A stretch of DNA of 7,814 nucleotides from Candidatus Avipropionibacterium avicola (lineage in GTDB: Bacteria > Actinomycetota > Actinomycetes > Propionibacteriales > Propionibacteriaceae), in NCBI GenBank assembly GCA_018715445.1, contig DVLP01000066.1, positions 1-7,814 on the forward strand, written 5' to 3'. Below the pieces are notes generated by a model. The model was not told where the DNA came from, ran no database searches, and worked only from the letters and a program-made list of their open reading frames with translations. Below, one piece after another: positions 1 to 6,008 of this stretch. The first letter of the stretch is position 1. Every line of letters starts with the position of its first letter. The position numbers were made by a program, and so were the translations under genes.

Positions 1-429
1 GTGGGCAACCACGTCCAGATCGTGACCGCGCTGGCCAACCTGGTGGAGAACGCTTTGCAGTACTCCGATCCGGGAGCCAAGGTCGTCGTCTCCGCCCGCC
101 GAGTGGTCGAGCAGGACGAGTCGATGGTCCAACTCGCGGTCTCCGACAACGGGATCGGTATCCCTGCCGAGGAGCAGGACCGGATCTTCGAGCGCTTCTA
201 CCGGGTCGACTACGCCCGGACCCGCGTCGACGGTGGCACCGGGCTGGGCCTGTCCATCGTCAAACACATCACTGCTGCCCATGCTGGCTCGATCGAGGTG
301 TGGAGTCGCCCCGGTGAGGGGTCGACCTTCACGATCTCGATCCCGGACCATCCCCGTCTGGCCGAGCTGGCCTCCAGTCCTGTTGAGTCCGATCAGCAGG
401 AATCATCCGACCAGGAGGTAACCCCGTGA
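1..429 (+). CDS. senX3: Sensor histidine kinase, SenX3/PhoR type (3' end only)
   Basis: This is the C-terminal ATP-binding (HATPase_c) part of a membrane sensor histidine kinase; the gene enters from the left edge, so the GTG at base 1 is an internal codon and not the start. The N box is visible (N13, E16, N17 of the fragment in LANLVENA), then the G1 box D49-N-G-I-G-I-P55, the F box F63-E-R-F66, and the G2 box around G78-G-T-G-L-G83. The wording FERFYRVD...GGTGLGLSIVKH is close to mycobacterial SenX3. A short Ser/Glu/Gln-rich tail follows the domain. The phospho-acceptor His, sensor and membrane segments lie outside the window. The TGA overlaps the GTG of the response regulator (GTGA), so the two are translationally coupled. 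In this family the kinase senses phosphate supply together with the Pst transporter and PhoU; that role is inferred from homology. Confidence 0.93.
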   Translation: MGNHVQIVTALANLVENALQYSDPGAKVVVSARRVVEQDESMVQLAVSDNGIGIPAEEQDRIFERFYRVDYARTRVDGGTGLGLSIVKHITAAHAGSIEVWSRPGEGSTFTISIPDHPRLAELASSPVESDQQESSDQEVTP

Positions 430-1103
430 CCCGAGTGCTGTTGGTGGAGGACGAGGAGTCCTACCGCGAGGCACTGGCCTATCAGCTGAGCAAGGAGGGC
501 TTCGAGGTGATCGAGGCCGCTGATGGGGCCGAGGGACTGGCCGAGTTCGACCGGGTGGGCGCTGACATCGTGCTGCTGGACCAGATGATGCCGGGCCTGC
601 CGGGCACCGAGGTCTGCCGACAGCTGCGGCTGCGCGGCTCGGTGCCGGTCATCATGGTGACCGCCCGTGACTCGGAGGTGGACAAGGTCGTCGGGCTCGA
701 GCTCGGCGCCGACGACTACGTCACCAAGCCGTTCAGCCATCGTGAGCTGGTCGCCCGGATCCGGGCCGTGCTGCGACGCGGCCAGGACGTCGAACTGGTC
801 CCCGACGTCATCGAGAGCGCCGGCGTCCGGATGGACGTCGAGCGCCATGAGGTGTCGGTGAACGGTGAGAGGGTCCGGCTGGCCCTCAAGGAGTTCGAGC
901 TGCTCGAGATGTTGCTGCGCAACGCCGGCCGGGTGATGACCCGGGGTCAGCTGATCGATCGGATCTGGGGTGCGGACTACGTCGGTGACACCAAGACCCT
1001 TGACGTCCACATCAAGCGCCTGCGGGCCAAGATCGAGCCCGATCCGGCCAGCCCGCGCTACCTGACCACCGTACGAGGGTTGGGTTACAAGTTCGAGGGC
1101 TGA
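426..1103 (+). CDS. regX3: OmpR/PhoB-family response regulator, RegX3/PhoP type
   Basis: A complete 225-residue DNA-binding response regulator, normal length for the family. The receiver domain (about 1-115) has the acidic pair E8/D9, the phospho-acceptor D52 in DIVLLDQMMPG, T79 and K101 in YVTKPF. The winged-helix Trans_reg_C domain (about 128-224) ends in the typical HIKRLRAKIE...LTTVRGLGYKF. The GTG start is supported by AGGAGGT at 413-419, six bases upstream, and by the 4-nt overlap with the kinase gene. In Mycobacterium (RegX3) and Streptomyces (PhoP) the orthologue switches on phosphate-scavenging genes when phosphorylated by its partner kinase. No obvious PHO box (tandem GTTCACC) was seen in the window's intergenic regions, so local autoregulation is not shown; the operon promoter should lie further left. 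Confidence 0.95.
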   Translation: MTRVLLVEDEESYREALAYQLSKEGFEVIEAADGAEGLAEFDRVGADIVLLDQMMPGLPGTEVCRQLRLRGSVPVIMVTARDSEVDKVVGLELGADDYVTKPFSHRELVARIRAVLRRGQDVELVPDVIESAGVRMDVERHEVSVNGERVRLALKEFELLEMLLRNAGRVMTRGQLIDRIWGADYVGDTKTLDVHIKRLRAKIEPDPASPRYLTTVRGLGYKFEG

Positions 1104-1112
1104 TCCGACCGC

Positions 1113-1118
1113 TACCGT
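1113..1118 (+). promoter_or_regulatory. Putative -10 box for leaderless mRNA of the PRPP-synthetase gene
   Basis: TACCGT fits the actinobacterial TANNNT -10 pattern and sits at -12 to -7 relative to the A of the ATG at 1125, the spacing expected when transcription starts on the start codon itself. No Shine-Dalgarno sequence is present in the 21-nt gap after regX3, which favours a leaderless message. No good -35 was found. Confidence 0.4.
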
Positions 1119-1124
1119 GGTGCC

Positions 1125-2129
1125 ATGGCGGAACAGACCGACACGGCACCCGGCGCACGTCCATCCACCACCCCGGCCGCGAACGGCGGTGACGTCACCG
1201 TGTTCTCCGGCTCGGCCCACCCGGAGTTCGCTCGGCGGATGTGTGACCTGCTCGGAGTGGAGCTCTCCCCGGCGGTGACCGATCGGTTCTCCAACGACTG
1301 CCTCCAGGTGCAGCTCCAGGCGAACTGTCGTCGCCGTGACGTCTACATCGTGCAGCCGCTGGTCCCACCAGTGCAGGAGAACTTGGTCGAGCTGTTGTTG
1401 ATGCTCGATGCGGCCCGCGGCGCCAGTGCGGCCCACGTGACCGCGGTGATCCCGCACTTCAGCTATGCCCGCTCGGACAAGAAGGACGACTCGCGGATCT
1501 CCATCGGCGGGCGGCTGGTGGCCGATCTGCTGGTGGCCAGTGGGGCCACCCGGGTGCTGACGATGGCGCTGCACTCCCCGCAGGTGCACGGCTTCTTCTC
1601 GGTGCCAGTCGACCACCTGACCGCGGTCAATGAGCTTGCACGCTACTTCGCCGGCAACGGGCGTGACCTGTCCAACACCGTGGTGGTCTCCCCCGACCTG
1701 GGCAATGCCAAGGTCGCCACCCAGTTGGCCCGCCTGCTCGGGGTGCCGGTGGCGGCAGGGCAGAAGCAGCGACTGGCCGACGACAGGGTCGTGATCGACT
1801 CGATCGTGGGTGAGGTCGCCGGCAAGGACGTGATCGTGCTGGACGACGAGATCGCCAACGGGGGATCGATGGCCGAGATCGTCCGGGTGCTGCGTCAGCA
1901 GACCGACGGTTCGATCGCGATCGCCTGCACGCACGGCCTGTTCACCGGCTCGGCGATCGAGCGGTTGACGGGGCTGGGCCTGGACGAGATCGTCACCACC
2001 GACACGGTGCCGCTGACTCCGGACAAGCAGTTGCCCGCGATGACGGTCTGCTCGGTGGCCCCGCTGTTCGCCGAGGCCGTACGCCGGACCAACTGTGGTG
2101 AGTCGGTCAGCACCCTCTTCGACTCGTGA
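1125..2129 (+). CDS. Ribose-phosphate pyrophosphokinase (PRPP synthetase) family protein, divergent active site
   Basis: A 334-residue protein collinear with class I PRPP synthetases, which make PRPP from ribose 5-phosphate and ATP for nucleotide, His and Trp synthesis. Both phosphoribosyltransferase-fold halves are present: RRDVYIVQ (70-77), YARSDKKDDSR (114-124), metal-type His150 in LHSPQVHGFF, VVVSPDLGN (186-194), catalytic-loop K214 and R216, and C-terminal EIVTTDTVPL. Several usually fixed residues differ from my recollection of E. coli Prs: FSDGE becomes FSNDC (55-59), YARQDR becomes YARSDK, and the PRPP loop DDMIDTGGT becomes DDEIANGGS (240-248), so the loop's third Asp is Ala244. About 22 residues of Thr/Ala/Pro-rich sequence precede the fold. 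It could be an active variant, a paralogue with altered substrate or regulation, or a regulatory homologue. The ATG at 1125 has no ribosome site but a well-placed -10. It may also be read through from regX3. Confidence 0.85.
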   Translation: MAEQTDTAPGARPSTTPAANGGDVTVFSGSAHPEFARRMCDLLGVELSPAVTDRFSNDCLQVQLQANCRRRDVYIVQPLVPPVQENLVELLLMLDAARGASAAHVTAVIPHFSYARSDKKDDSRISIGGRLVADLLVASGATRVLTMALHSPQVHGFFSVPVDHLTAVNELARYFAGNGRDLSNTVVVSPDLGNAKVATQLARLLGVPVAAGQKQRLADDRVVIDSIVGEVAGKDVIVLDDEIANGGSMAEIVRVLRQQTDGSIAIACTHGLFTGSAIERLTGLGLDEIVTTDTVPLTPDKQLPAMTVCSVAPLFAEAVRRTNCGESVSTLFDS

Positions 2130-2139
2130 GGGGACCGCT

Positions 2140-2157
2140 CGCCGCGTGAGCGCGGCG
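2140..2157. terminator. Hairpin between convergent genes, possible bidirectional terminator
   Basis: A perfect 7-bp GC-only stem (CGCCGCG / CGCGGCG) with a 4-nt TGAG loop lies in the 32-bp gap between two converging stop codons. There is no T-tract on either side, so it would be a non-canonical terminator of the kind common in actinobacteria, or simply a transcript 3' end stabiliser. Confidence 0.5.
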
Positions 2158-2161
2158 CTGC

Positions 2162-2659
2162 TCAGCTGGTGGGGCGCTCGAGGTTGCTGTACTCGGGCGA
2201 GGCGGCGTCCATCACCGGAAGGGTGACGGTGATCGTGCCGGCATCGCGGAAGGTGAGCTCGACGGTGGCGGTGAGCCCGGCCCGCAGGTCGGGCGAGCTG
2301 ACCGCGATGCCGTGCTCGGACAGGTTCGTCGCGGTGTTCTTCGTCAGCTGCAGCGGTGCGGCCATGGTGAACTGCAGGGCAGCACCGTCGTCACCGTTGG
2401 ACAGGTGGGCGATGCCGGTGACGCCGCTGAGCGTCTCCTTGTTGTCGACCACGACGGCCCCGACCAGGACACCCTCTCCGGGAGCGGTCGCGACGATCAC
2501 CAGGTTGCGGACCATCACGCCGTTGGAGGTGGCGCTGACGCCGTTGGCCGGCGGGTACTGCTGCAAGGTCTGGAACTGGCAGCCGGCAAATCCGACGACC
2601 GCCGTCAGGCTCAGCACCCCAGCGGCGATGGCTCGACCCAGACGGGCACTCACTCGCAC
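2162..2659 (-). CDS. lpqE: LpqE-like secreted lipoprotein
   Basis: A 165-residue predicted lipoprotein. The GTG start at 2659 is chosen because GAGGAGA (2674-2668) stands eight bases upstream and because the protein then opens with a normal lipoprotein signal: Arg residues at 2, 6 and 9, a hydrophobic core (about 10-25) and the lipobox GFAG-C27. A longer reading back to 2791 would bury this signal. The mature part is a beta-rich domain of about 138 residues with a Gln/Pro start and no further membrane segment. Its place, divergent from carD-ispD-ispF, matches LpqE (Rv3584) of M. tuberculosis; identification rests on this synteny plus the lipobox. The Met/His motif of PCuAC copper chaperones, a fold-related family, is not seen (only two His in the mature part), so copper binding is unlikely. 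Molecular function is unknown. Confidence 0.8.
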   Translation of the reverse strand: MRVSARLGRAIAAGVLSLTAVVGFAGCQFQTLQQYPPANGVSATSNGVMVRNLVIVATAPGEGVLVGAVVVDNKETLSGVTGIAHLSNGDDGAALQFTMAAPLQLTKNTATNLSEHGIAVSSPDLRAGLTATVELTFRDAGTITVTLPVMDAASPEYSNLERPTS

Positions 2660-2789
2660 AGTTCGACTCTCCTCATGTGACCCACCGACGTGGGGAAACA
2701 CTGCGTGCCACAGCGTACTGCACGGGCCGGACCGACACCCAGCTCGCCCCCGGACACCGGGGTGGCGGCACAGATCGCGGGCCTTTGTC

Positions 2790-2821
2790 AAGCGGGTCCT
2801 GCACCGTGGAAAGCGGTCCTG
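2790..2821. repeat. Direct repeat upstream of carD
   Basis: AAGCGGGTCCTG (2790-2801) and AAGCGGTCCTG (2811-2821) repeat with a 21-nt step, about two helical turns, differing by one G. They lie in the 244-bp divergent spacer between the lipoprotein gene and carD, about 50 bp upstream of the carD -10. The arrangement suggests a protein-binding pair on one face of the DNA, but no regulator can be named. Confidence 0.4.
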
Positions 2822-2842
2822 ACAAGCAACGATGCCTTGTGC

Positions 2843-2861
2843 GACCCCCGGTCGGGTGGTC
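2843..2861. promoter_or_regulatory. Imperfect dyad over the carD -35 region
   Basis: GACC-CCCG-GT-CGGG-T-GGTC is an inverted repeat (8 bp per arm, one unpaired T) covering the place where the -35 of the carD promoter would fall (about 2849-2854). No recognisable -35 hexamer is present there. It may be an operator or activator site. Confidence 0.35.
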
Positions 2862-2868
2862 CGCGACG

Positions 2869-2877
2869 TGTTAGAAT
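2869..2877 (+). promoter_or_regulatory. Extended -10 promoter of carD
   Basis: TGTTAGAAT is an extended -10 element (TGN followed by TAGAAT, five of six bases of TATAAT). It predicts a transcript start near 2884 and a leader of about 20 nt that just contains the carD ribosome site. It stands out as an AT-rich spot in GC-rich DNA. The -35 is weak, as is usual for extended -10 promoters. Confidence 0.65.
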
Positions 2878-2903
2878 GGTCTGCGGGAAAGGGGTTCTAT
2901 CAC

Positions 2904-3389
2904 ATGTCCTTCACAGTGGGTGAAACGGTGGTCTATCCCAATCATGGGGCGGCTGTCATCGAAGACATCGAGACTCGCAAGATCAAGGGGGAGGACCAGC
3001 TGTACCTGGTGCTCCGCATCGTCGGCCAGAACGACCTGGTGGTTCGGGTCCCGGCGTGCAACCTCGATCTGGTGGGCGTACGCGATGTGGTCGACCAGGA
3101 GGGGTTGGAGAAGGTCTTCGAGGTGCTGCGGGCTCCGCACACCGAGGAACCGACCAACTGGTCGCGGCGATTCAAGGCCAACTTGGAGAAGCTGCACTCG
3201 GGCAATGTCATGAAGGTCTCCGAGGTCGTGCGCGACCTCTGGCGGCGGGAGAAGGATCGCGGTCTGTCGGCGGGCGAGAAGCGCATGCTGGCCAAGGCTC
3301 GTCAGATCCTGATCTCCGAGCTCGCGCTCGCCGAGGACGTTGCCGAGGACAAGGCCGAGGTCCTGCTCGACGAGGTCCTGGCGTCCTGA
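2904..3389 (+). CDS. carD: CarD-family RNA polymerase-binding transcription factor
   Basis: A 161-residue protein of the usual CarD length. CarD binds the RNA polymerase beta subunit and stabilises the open complex, mainly at rRNA and other housekeeping promoters; it is essential in mycobacteria. The N-terminal Tudor-like RNAP-interaction domain (about 1-50) starts [19 protein letters not shown], and the helical C-terminal DNA-binding domain holds [15 protein letters not shown] (75-89) with W86, the Trp that wedges into the upstream edge of the bubble, then [17 protein letters not shown] (120-136). Similarity to the M. tuberculosis protein as I recall it is very high throughout. The ATG at 2904 has GGGAAAGGGG (2885-2894) nine bases upstream; the longer in-frame reading from 2832 would start before the predicted promoter. 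ispD follows after 54 nt, the conserved actinobacterial order. Confidence 0.97.
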   Translation: MSFTVGETVVYPNHGAAVIEDIETRKIKGEDQLYLVLRIVGQNDLVVRVPACNLDLVGVRDVVDQEGLEKVFEVLRAPHTEEPTNWSRRFKANLEKLHSGNVMKVSEVVRDLWRREKDRGLSAGEKRMLAKARQILISELALAEDVAEDKAEVLLDEVLAS

Positions 3390-3392
3390 CGC

Positions 3393-3404
3393 AGCCGATC
3401 GGCT
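3393..3404. promoter_or_regulatory. 12-bp perfect palindrome between carD and ispD
   Basis: AGCCGATCGGCT is a perfect palindrome three bases after the carD stop and about 40 bp before the ispD start. A hairpin of it would have only four base pairs, so it is more like a dimeric protein site than a terminator. It lies just upstream of the -35 region (about 3409-3414) of the putative ispD promoter. It could also be chance in GC-rich DNA. Confidence 0.3.
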
Positions 3405-3431
3405 CGCGTACGACGTCGCAGTGACAGCTCG

Positions 3432-3437
3432 GACAAT
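3432..3437 (+). promoter_or_regulatory. Putative -10 box for leaderless ispD transcript
   Basis: GACAAT (four of six bases of TATAAT) occupies exactly -12 to -7 relative to the ispD GTG at 3444, so transcription could start on the GTG. The 54-nt gap after carD and the lack of a good ribosome site support an internal promoter; the hexamer alone is weak. Confidence 0.3.
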
Positions 3438-3443
3438 CCAACA

Positions 3444-4184
3444 GTGAACAACCCGGAACCGGTCGTCGCCCTCGTGGTGGCGGCCGGTTCCGGCGTTCGT
3501 CTCGGGGGAGCGGTGCCCAAGGCGCTGCGACTGCTCGACGGTGAACCCCTGGTCCTGCACGCGCTGCGGCGACTGGCCGCCGGAGGCATCGACCGGGCCG
3601 TGGTGGTGATCCGACCCGACGAACGGGAACGCTTCGACCGGGCCCTCACCGACCTCGAACGGCCCACGGTCGACCTGGTGGCCGGCGGGGCCGAACGACA
3701 GGACTCGGTACGCGCCGGGCTCGACTTCCTGGCCGAGGCGGTGCCGACGGCGCGGATCGTGCTGGTCCACGACGCCGCGCGGCCGCTGGTCGACCCGGCG
3801 ACGGTGCGTCGGGTGGTGTCTGCGGTGGCCGCCGGAGCACCTGCGGTGGTCCCCGCGGTCGCGGTGGTCGACACGATCCGGCAGCGCGAACCGGACGGCA
3901 GCAGTGTCGGACTCGACCGCTCCCGGTTGATGGCGGTGCAGACCCCTCAGGGCTTCGATCTCGACCTGCTGCGGCGGGCCCACGCGGCCGTCGCTGCCGA
4001 CGGAGTGGGCGTCACCGATGACGCCGGCGCCTGCGAACACCTCGGCACGGTCGTGACCACCGTGCCGGGCAGCCCGACCGGGCTCAAGATCACCCACCGC
4101 GACGACCTGGTGGTGGCCGAGGCCCTGCTCCGGGCCTCCACTGCCGCACCCTCGAACACTGCCGCACCCTCGGACCAGGAGTGA
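3444..4184 (+). CDS. ispD: 2-C-methyl-D-erythritol 4-phosphate cytidylyltransferase
   Basis: IspD transfers CMP from CTP to methylerythritol 4-phosphate, the third step of the MEP isoprenoid pathway. At 246 residues it is normal for the family. The nucleotide-binding start AAGSGVRLG...PKAL supplies R19 and K26 (R20 and K27 in E. coli); VHDAARPL (108-115), R161, TPQGF (167-171), TDDAG (191-195) and GSPTGLKIT (209-217, with K215) follow, so all the known catalytic and binding residues appear present. The last 15 or so residues are a Thr/Ala/Pro/Ser-rich tail made by a small DNA duplication. The GTG at 3444 is the only start upstream of the essential AAGSG motif that gives a normal length; it lacks a good Shine-Dalgarno. 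The stop is within four bases of a possible ispF start, so the two genes are one unit. Confidence 0.96.
   Translation: MNNPEPVVALVVAAGSGVRLGGAVPKALRLLDGEPLVLHALRRLAAGGIDRAVVVIRPDERERFDRALTDLERPTVDLVAGGAERQDSVRAGLDFLAEAVPTARIVLVHDAARPLVDPATVRRVVSAVAAGAPAVVPAVAVVDTIRQREPDGSSVGLDRSRLMAVQTPQGFDLDLLRRAHAAVAADGVGVTDDAGACEHLGTVVTTVPGSPTGLKITHRDDLVVAEALLRASTAAPSNTAAPSDQE
4139..4174 (+). repeat. 18-bp tandem duplication in the ispD 3' end
   Basis: Two 18-bp units (4139-4156 and 4157-4174) match at 17 of 18 bases and add six codons (Thr-Ala-Ala-Pro-Ser-Asn/Asp) to the IspD tail. The tail lies outside the conserved fold, so length changes should be tolerated. Confidence 0.8.
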
Positions 4185-4186
4185 GC

Positions 4187-4663
4187 ATGACCCAGTTCCG
4201 CACCGGCATCGGCACCGACGTCCACGCCCTGGTGGCGGGTCGTCCGATGACCGTGGCCGGACTGGTCTTCGACCAGGAGCCGGTCGGCCCGGAAGGCCAC
4301 AGCGACGGCGACGTGGCCTGTCACGCCGCCTGCGACGCCCTGCTGTCGGCGGCCGGTCTGGGTGACCTGGGCAGCAATTACGGGACCTCCGACCCGCAGT
4401 GGTCCGGAGCGCCCGGGGTCGACTTCCTGGTCGAGACCGCGCGACGGGTCCGGGCCGCCGGGTTCGAGATCGGCAATGTCGCGGTCCAGGTGATCGGCAA
4501 CCGACCGCGCCTGGGCAGCCGACGTCAGGAGGCCGAGGCGGCCATGTCGGCCGCGGTGGGCGCCCCGGTCTCGGTCTCGGCGACCTCGACCGACGGGCTG
4601 GGCCTGACCGGTCGAGGGGAGGGCATCGCCGCGATCGCCACGGCGCTGCTCACCCTGGACTGA
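4187..4663 (+). CDS. ispF: 2-C-methyl-D-erythritol 2,4-cyclodiphosphate synthase
   Basis: IspF is the trimeric zinc enzyme that cyclises CDP-methylerythritol 2-phosphate to methylerythritol cyclodiphosphate with release of CMP. The 158-residue length is typical. Metal ligands D11 and H13 (GTDVH) and H46 (in [17 protein letters not shown]) are visible, as is the C-terminal signature [17 protein letters not shown] (133-149). The loop often written FPDTDP is here YGTSDP. I place the start at ATG 4187 because AGGAG (4177-4181) is five bases upstream; the GTG at 4181, which overlaps the ispD stop as GTGA, would have no spacer to that site and adds only two residues. Coupling to ispD is tight in either case. 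The next gene converges, so cysS, which follows ispF in Mycobacterium, is absent here. Confidence 0.96.
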   Translation: MTQFRTGIGTDVHALVAGRPMTVAGLVFDQEPVGPEGHSDGDVACHAACDALLSAAGLGDLGSNYGTSDPQWSGAPGVDFLVETARRVRAAGFEIGNVAVQVIGNRPRLGSRRQEAEAAMSAAVGAPVSVSATSTDGLGLTGRGEGIAAIATALLTLD

Positions 4664-4696
4664 GCGGGTCCCACCCCCGACTGAACGTGGGGCTCA
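4661..4696. terminator. Hairpin spanning both stop codons of convergent genes
   Basis: TGAGC (4661-4665) and CCCAC (4670-4674) pair with GTGGG (4687-4691) and GCTCA (4692-4696): 10 bp with a 4-nt bulge (GGGT) and a 12-nt loop. The stem begins in the ispF TGA and ends in the stop of the opposing peptidase gene, so it could terminate both transcripts. No T-tract is present. Confidence 0.45.
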
Positions 4697-6001
4697 GATG
4701 ACGGTGTCGTCGGGTGCGGTGAAGGTGTTGCACTTGCCGATGTCATCGGTGCTCAGCCCGACACTGCCCCAGTAGACGCGCGACGGCCCGCTCGGGTGGG
4801 TCTTGCCGGGATCGGGCCCGCCGAGCTCGTTCATGATCGAGTTCAGGTCGTCGACATCGGCCTGCTTGATCCCCAGGGCCACCGAGGACGACTTCAGGAA
4901 CAGGGCGCTGAAGCAGTCGGCCTGGGCCTCCAGACGTCGGTTGATCCGCAGGGCCTCCTGCTCGGAGCCGGCCATCTCCATCAGCGCCATCCGGCTGGTG
5001 GTGATCCCGAGCCGGCCCTGGATGTAGTGGCCGAACTCGTGGGCGATGACCAGCTCATGGCCGAAACGGCTCGACTTGATCGCTCCGACGTACTCGTTCA
5101 GGTGCGAGGCGTAGTAGAGCTGCTGGTTGACCCCGCAGTACATCGCGTTCGGCTCGTCCTGGAAACCGCACGGGGTCTGCACCCCGGTCTCGTCGTAGAC
5201 GGTCACGCTCGGGCGGGGCATGGTGACCCCGATCGCGGTCATCGTCTGGTCCCAGCCGCCCATGATGCAGCCGACCAGGTCGTTGAGCTGTTGCTCGAGC
5301 TCGGCGTCGGTCGCGGTCTGCTGGTCCAACGGGGTGAGCTCACACTTGATCGGGCTCGGGAACTGCTGGCCGTAGATCGCGCTGTCGGCGGTCCACTGCT
5401 CGGCCTCGCCGATCGAGCTCGGCGCCGGCACCTGGTCGGGATTGGTGTCGACCTCCGGGGCCACCCAGTCCTCGTTGGCGTACTTCACGCCGGGCCCGCC
5501 GGTGGCCAGACCGATCACGACCAGCACAGCGATGCCGGCCACGACCAGGCCGGCGACCACGATCAGGGCAGTGGCCAGCGGGTTGCGCTTGCCCCGTGGC
5601 TGTCCGGGCCCGGGAGCCGGGTGGCCGGTGCCGGGGCGGTGACCGCCGGGCTGCTGCTGCCAGTACGCCCCCTGTTGGGGATGGCCACCCTGCGGCTGCT
5701 GATACTGGTGCTGGGAGTGCTGGTGCTGGGAGTGCTGCTGCTGTCCGTACTGCTGCTGTCCGTACTGCCCGGGACGAGGGGCCTGCTGTTGGCCGTACGG
5801 CTGAGCCGACGGCTGTCCCCACTGACCGCCCCAGGTCTGGCCGCCGCCGAAGCTCTGCGCCGGACCGGAGAACCCGGACTGGTGTGCCGGCGGACGACCA
5901 GAGCCGTACGAGGGCTGCTGACCCGACCCGTACGAGGGCTGTTGGCCGGACCCGTACGAGGGCTGTTGCGGCTGCCACGACGGCTGCTGGGGATAGGACA
6001 T
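4694..6001 (-). CDS. Membrane-anchored neutral zinc metallopeptidase with Gln-rich N-terminal tail
   Basis: A 435-residue protein in three parts. Residues 1-138 are low complexity (Gln, Tyr, Gly, Ser, Pro, His), including three QQPSYGSG units and paired YGQQQ and HSQHQ units. Residues 141-167 form one hydrophobic membrane segment preceded by basic RGKR, so the tail should be cytoplasmic and the rest outside. Residues about 170-435 match the neutral zinc metallopeptidase (YpfJ-like) family: zinc motif H321-E-F-G-H325, a likely third ligand E358 in RRLEAQADC, and Cys at 220, 245, 278, 289, 363 and 424 that could form disulfides. Substrate is unknown. The ATG at 6001 is preceded by AGGA (6013-6010) eight bases upstream and starts the low-complexity tail cleanly; the in-frame extension to 6103 does not look like coding sequence of this family. 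It converges on ispF and is divergent from the DUF2207 gene. Confidence 0.9.
   Translation of the reverse strand: MSYPQQPSWQPQQPSYGSGQQPSYGSGQQPSYGSGRPPAHQSGFSGPAQSFGGGQTWGGQWGQPSAQPYGQQQAPRPGQYGQQQYGQQQHSQHQHSQHQYQQPQGGHPQQGAYWQQQPGGHRPGTGHPAPGPGQPRGKRNPLATALIVVAGLVVAGIAVLVVIGLATGGPGVKYANEDWVAPEVDTNPDQVPAPSSIGEAEQWTADSAIYGQQFPSPIKCELTPLDQQTATDAELEQQLNDLVGCIMGGWDQTMTAIGVTMPRPSVTVYDETGVQTPCGFQDEPNAMYCGVNQQLYYASHLNEYVGAIKSSRFGHELVIAHEFGHYIQGRLGITTSRMALMEMAGSEQEALRINRRLEAQADCFSALFLKSSSVALGIKQADVDDLNSIMNELGGPDPGKTHPSGPSRVYWGSVGLSTDDIGKCNTFTAPDDTVI
5705..5764 (-). repeat. Paired 15-bp tandem repeats in the peptidase tail
   Basis: On the + strand, two identical 15-bp units beginning CTGGTG (5705-5719, 5720-5734) are followed by two identical 15-bp units beginning CTGCTG (5735-5749, 5750-5764). 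Read on the coding strand they give YGQQQ twice and then HSQHQ twice. Exact identity at codon level indicates recent slippage, and the array may vary in length between strains. Confidence 0.85.
5897..5968 (-). repeat. 24-bp tandem repeats encoding QQPSYGSG
   Basis: Three consecutive 24-bp units encode QQPSYGSG (residues 12-35 of the peptidase). On the + strand the shared core CGTACGAGGGCTG recurs every 24 bases (5905, 5929, 5953). The units differ at a few bases, so this array looks somewhat older than the 15-bp one. Confidence 0.85.
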
Positions 6002-6008
6002 GTCCGAG

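Noticed and set aside
1912..1924. Palindrome CGATCGCGATCG
   Set aside because: It lies inside conserved coding sequence (Ser-Ile-Ala-Ile) and is easily produced by GC-rich codon choice.
393..1934. A long minus-strand open frame (513 codons) across regX3 and the PRPP-synthetase gene
   Set aside because: It runs opposite two well-recognised genes and has the His/Gly/Asp/Gln/Val-rich composition typical of frames antisense to high-GC coding sequence; no family motif or ribosome site.
1934..1945. GTTCACC match resembling half of a PHO box
   Set aside because: Single copy inside a coding region without the tandem partner needed for PhoP/RegX3 binding.
2712..2717. Possible -10 (TACGCT on the minus strand) for the lipoprotein gene
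   Set aside because: It fits TANNNT only loosely and has no -35; such matches are common by chance, so it is not listed as a feature.
2660..2791. N-terminal extension of the lipoprotein to a start at 2791
   Set aside because: It would place the signal peptide and lipobox about 44 residues inside the protein, and the GTG at 2659 has a good ribosome site.
2871..4097. Minus-strand open frame of 408 codons across carD and ispD
   Set aside because: Antisense shadow of two certain genes, with the same biased composition.
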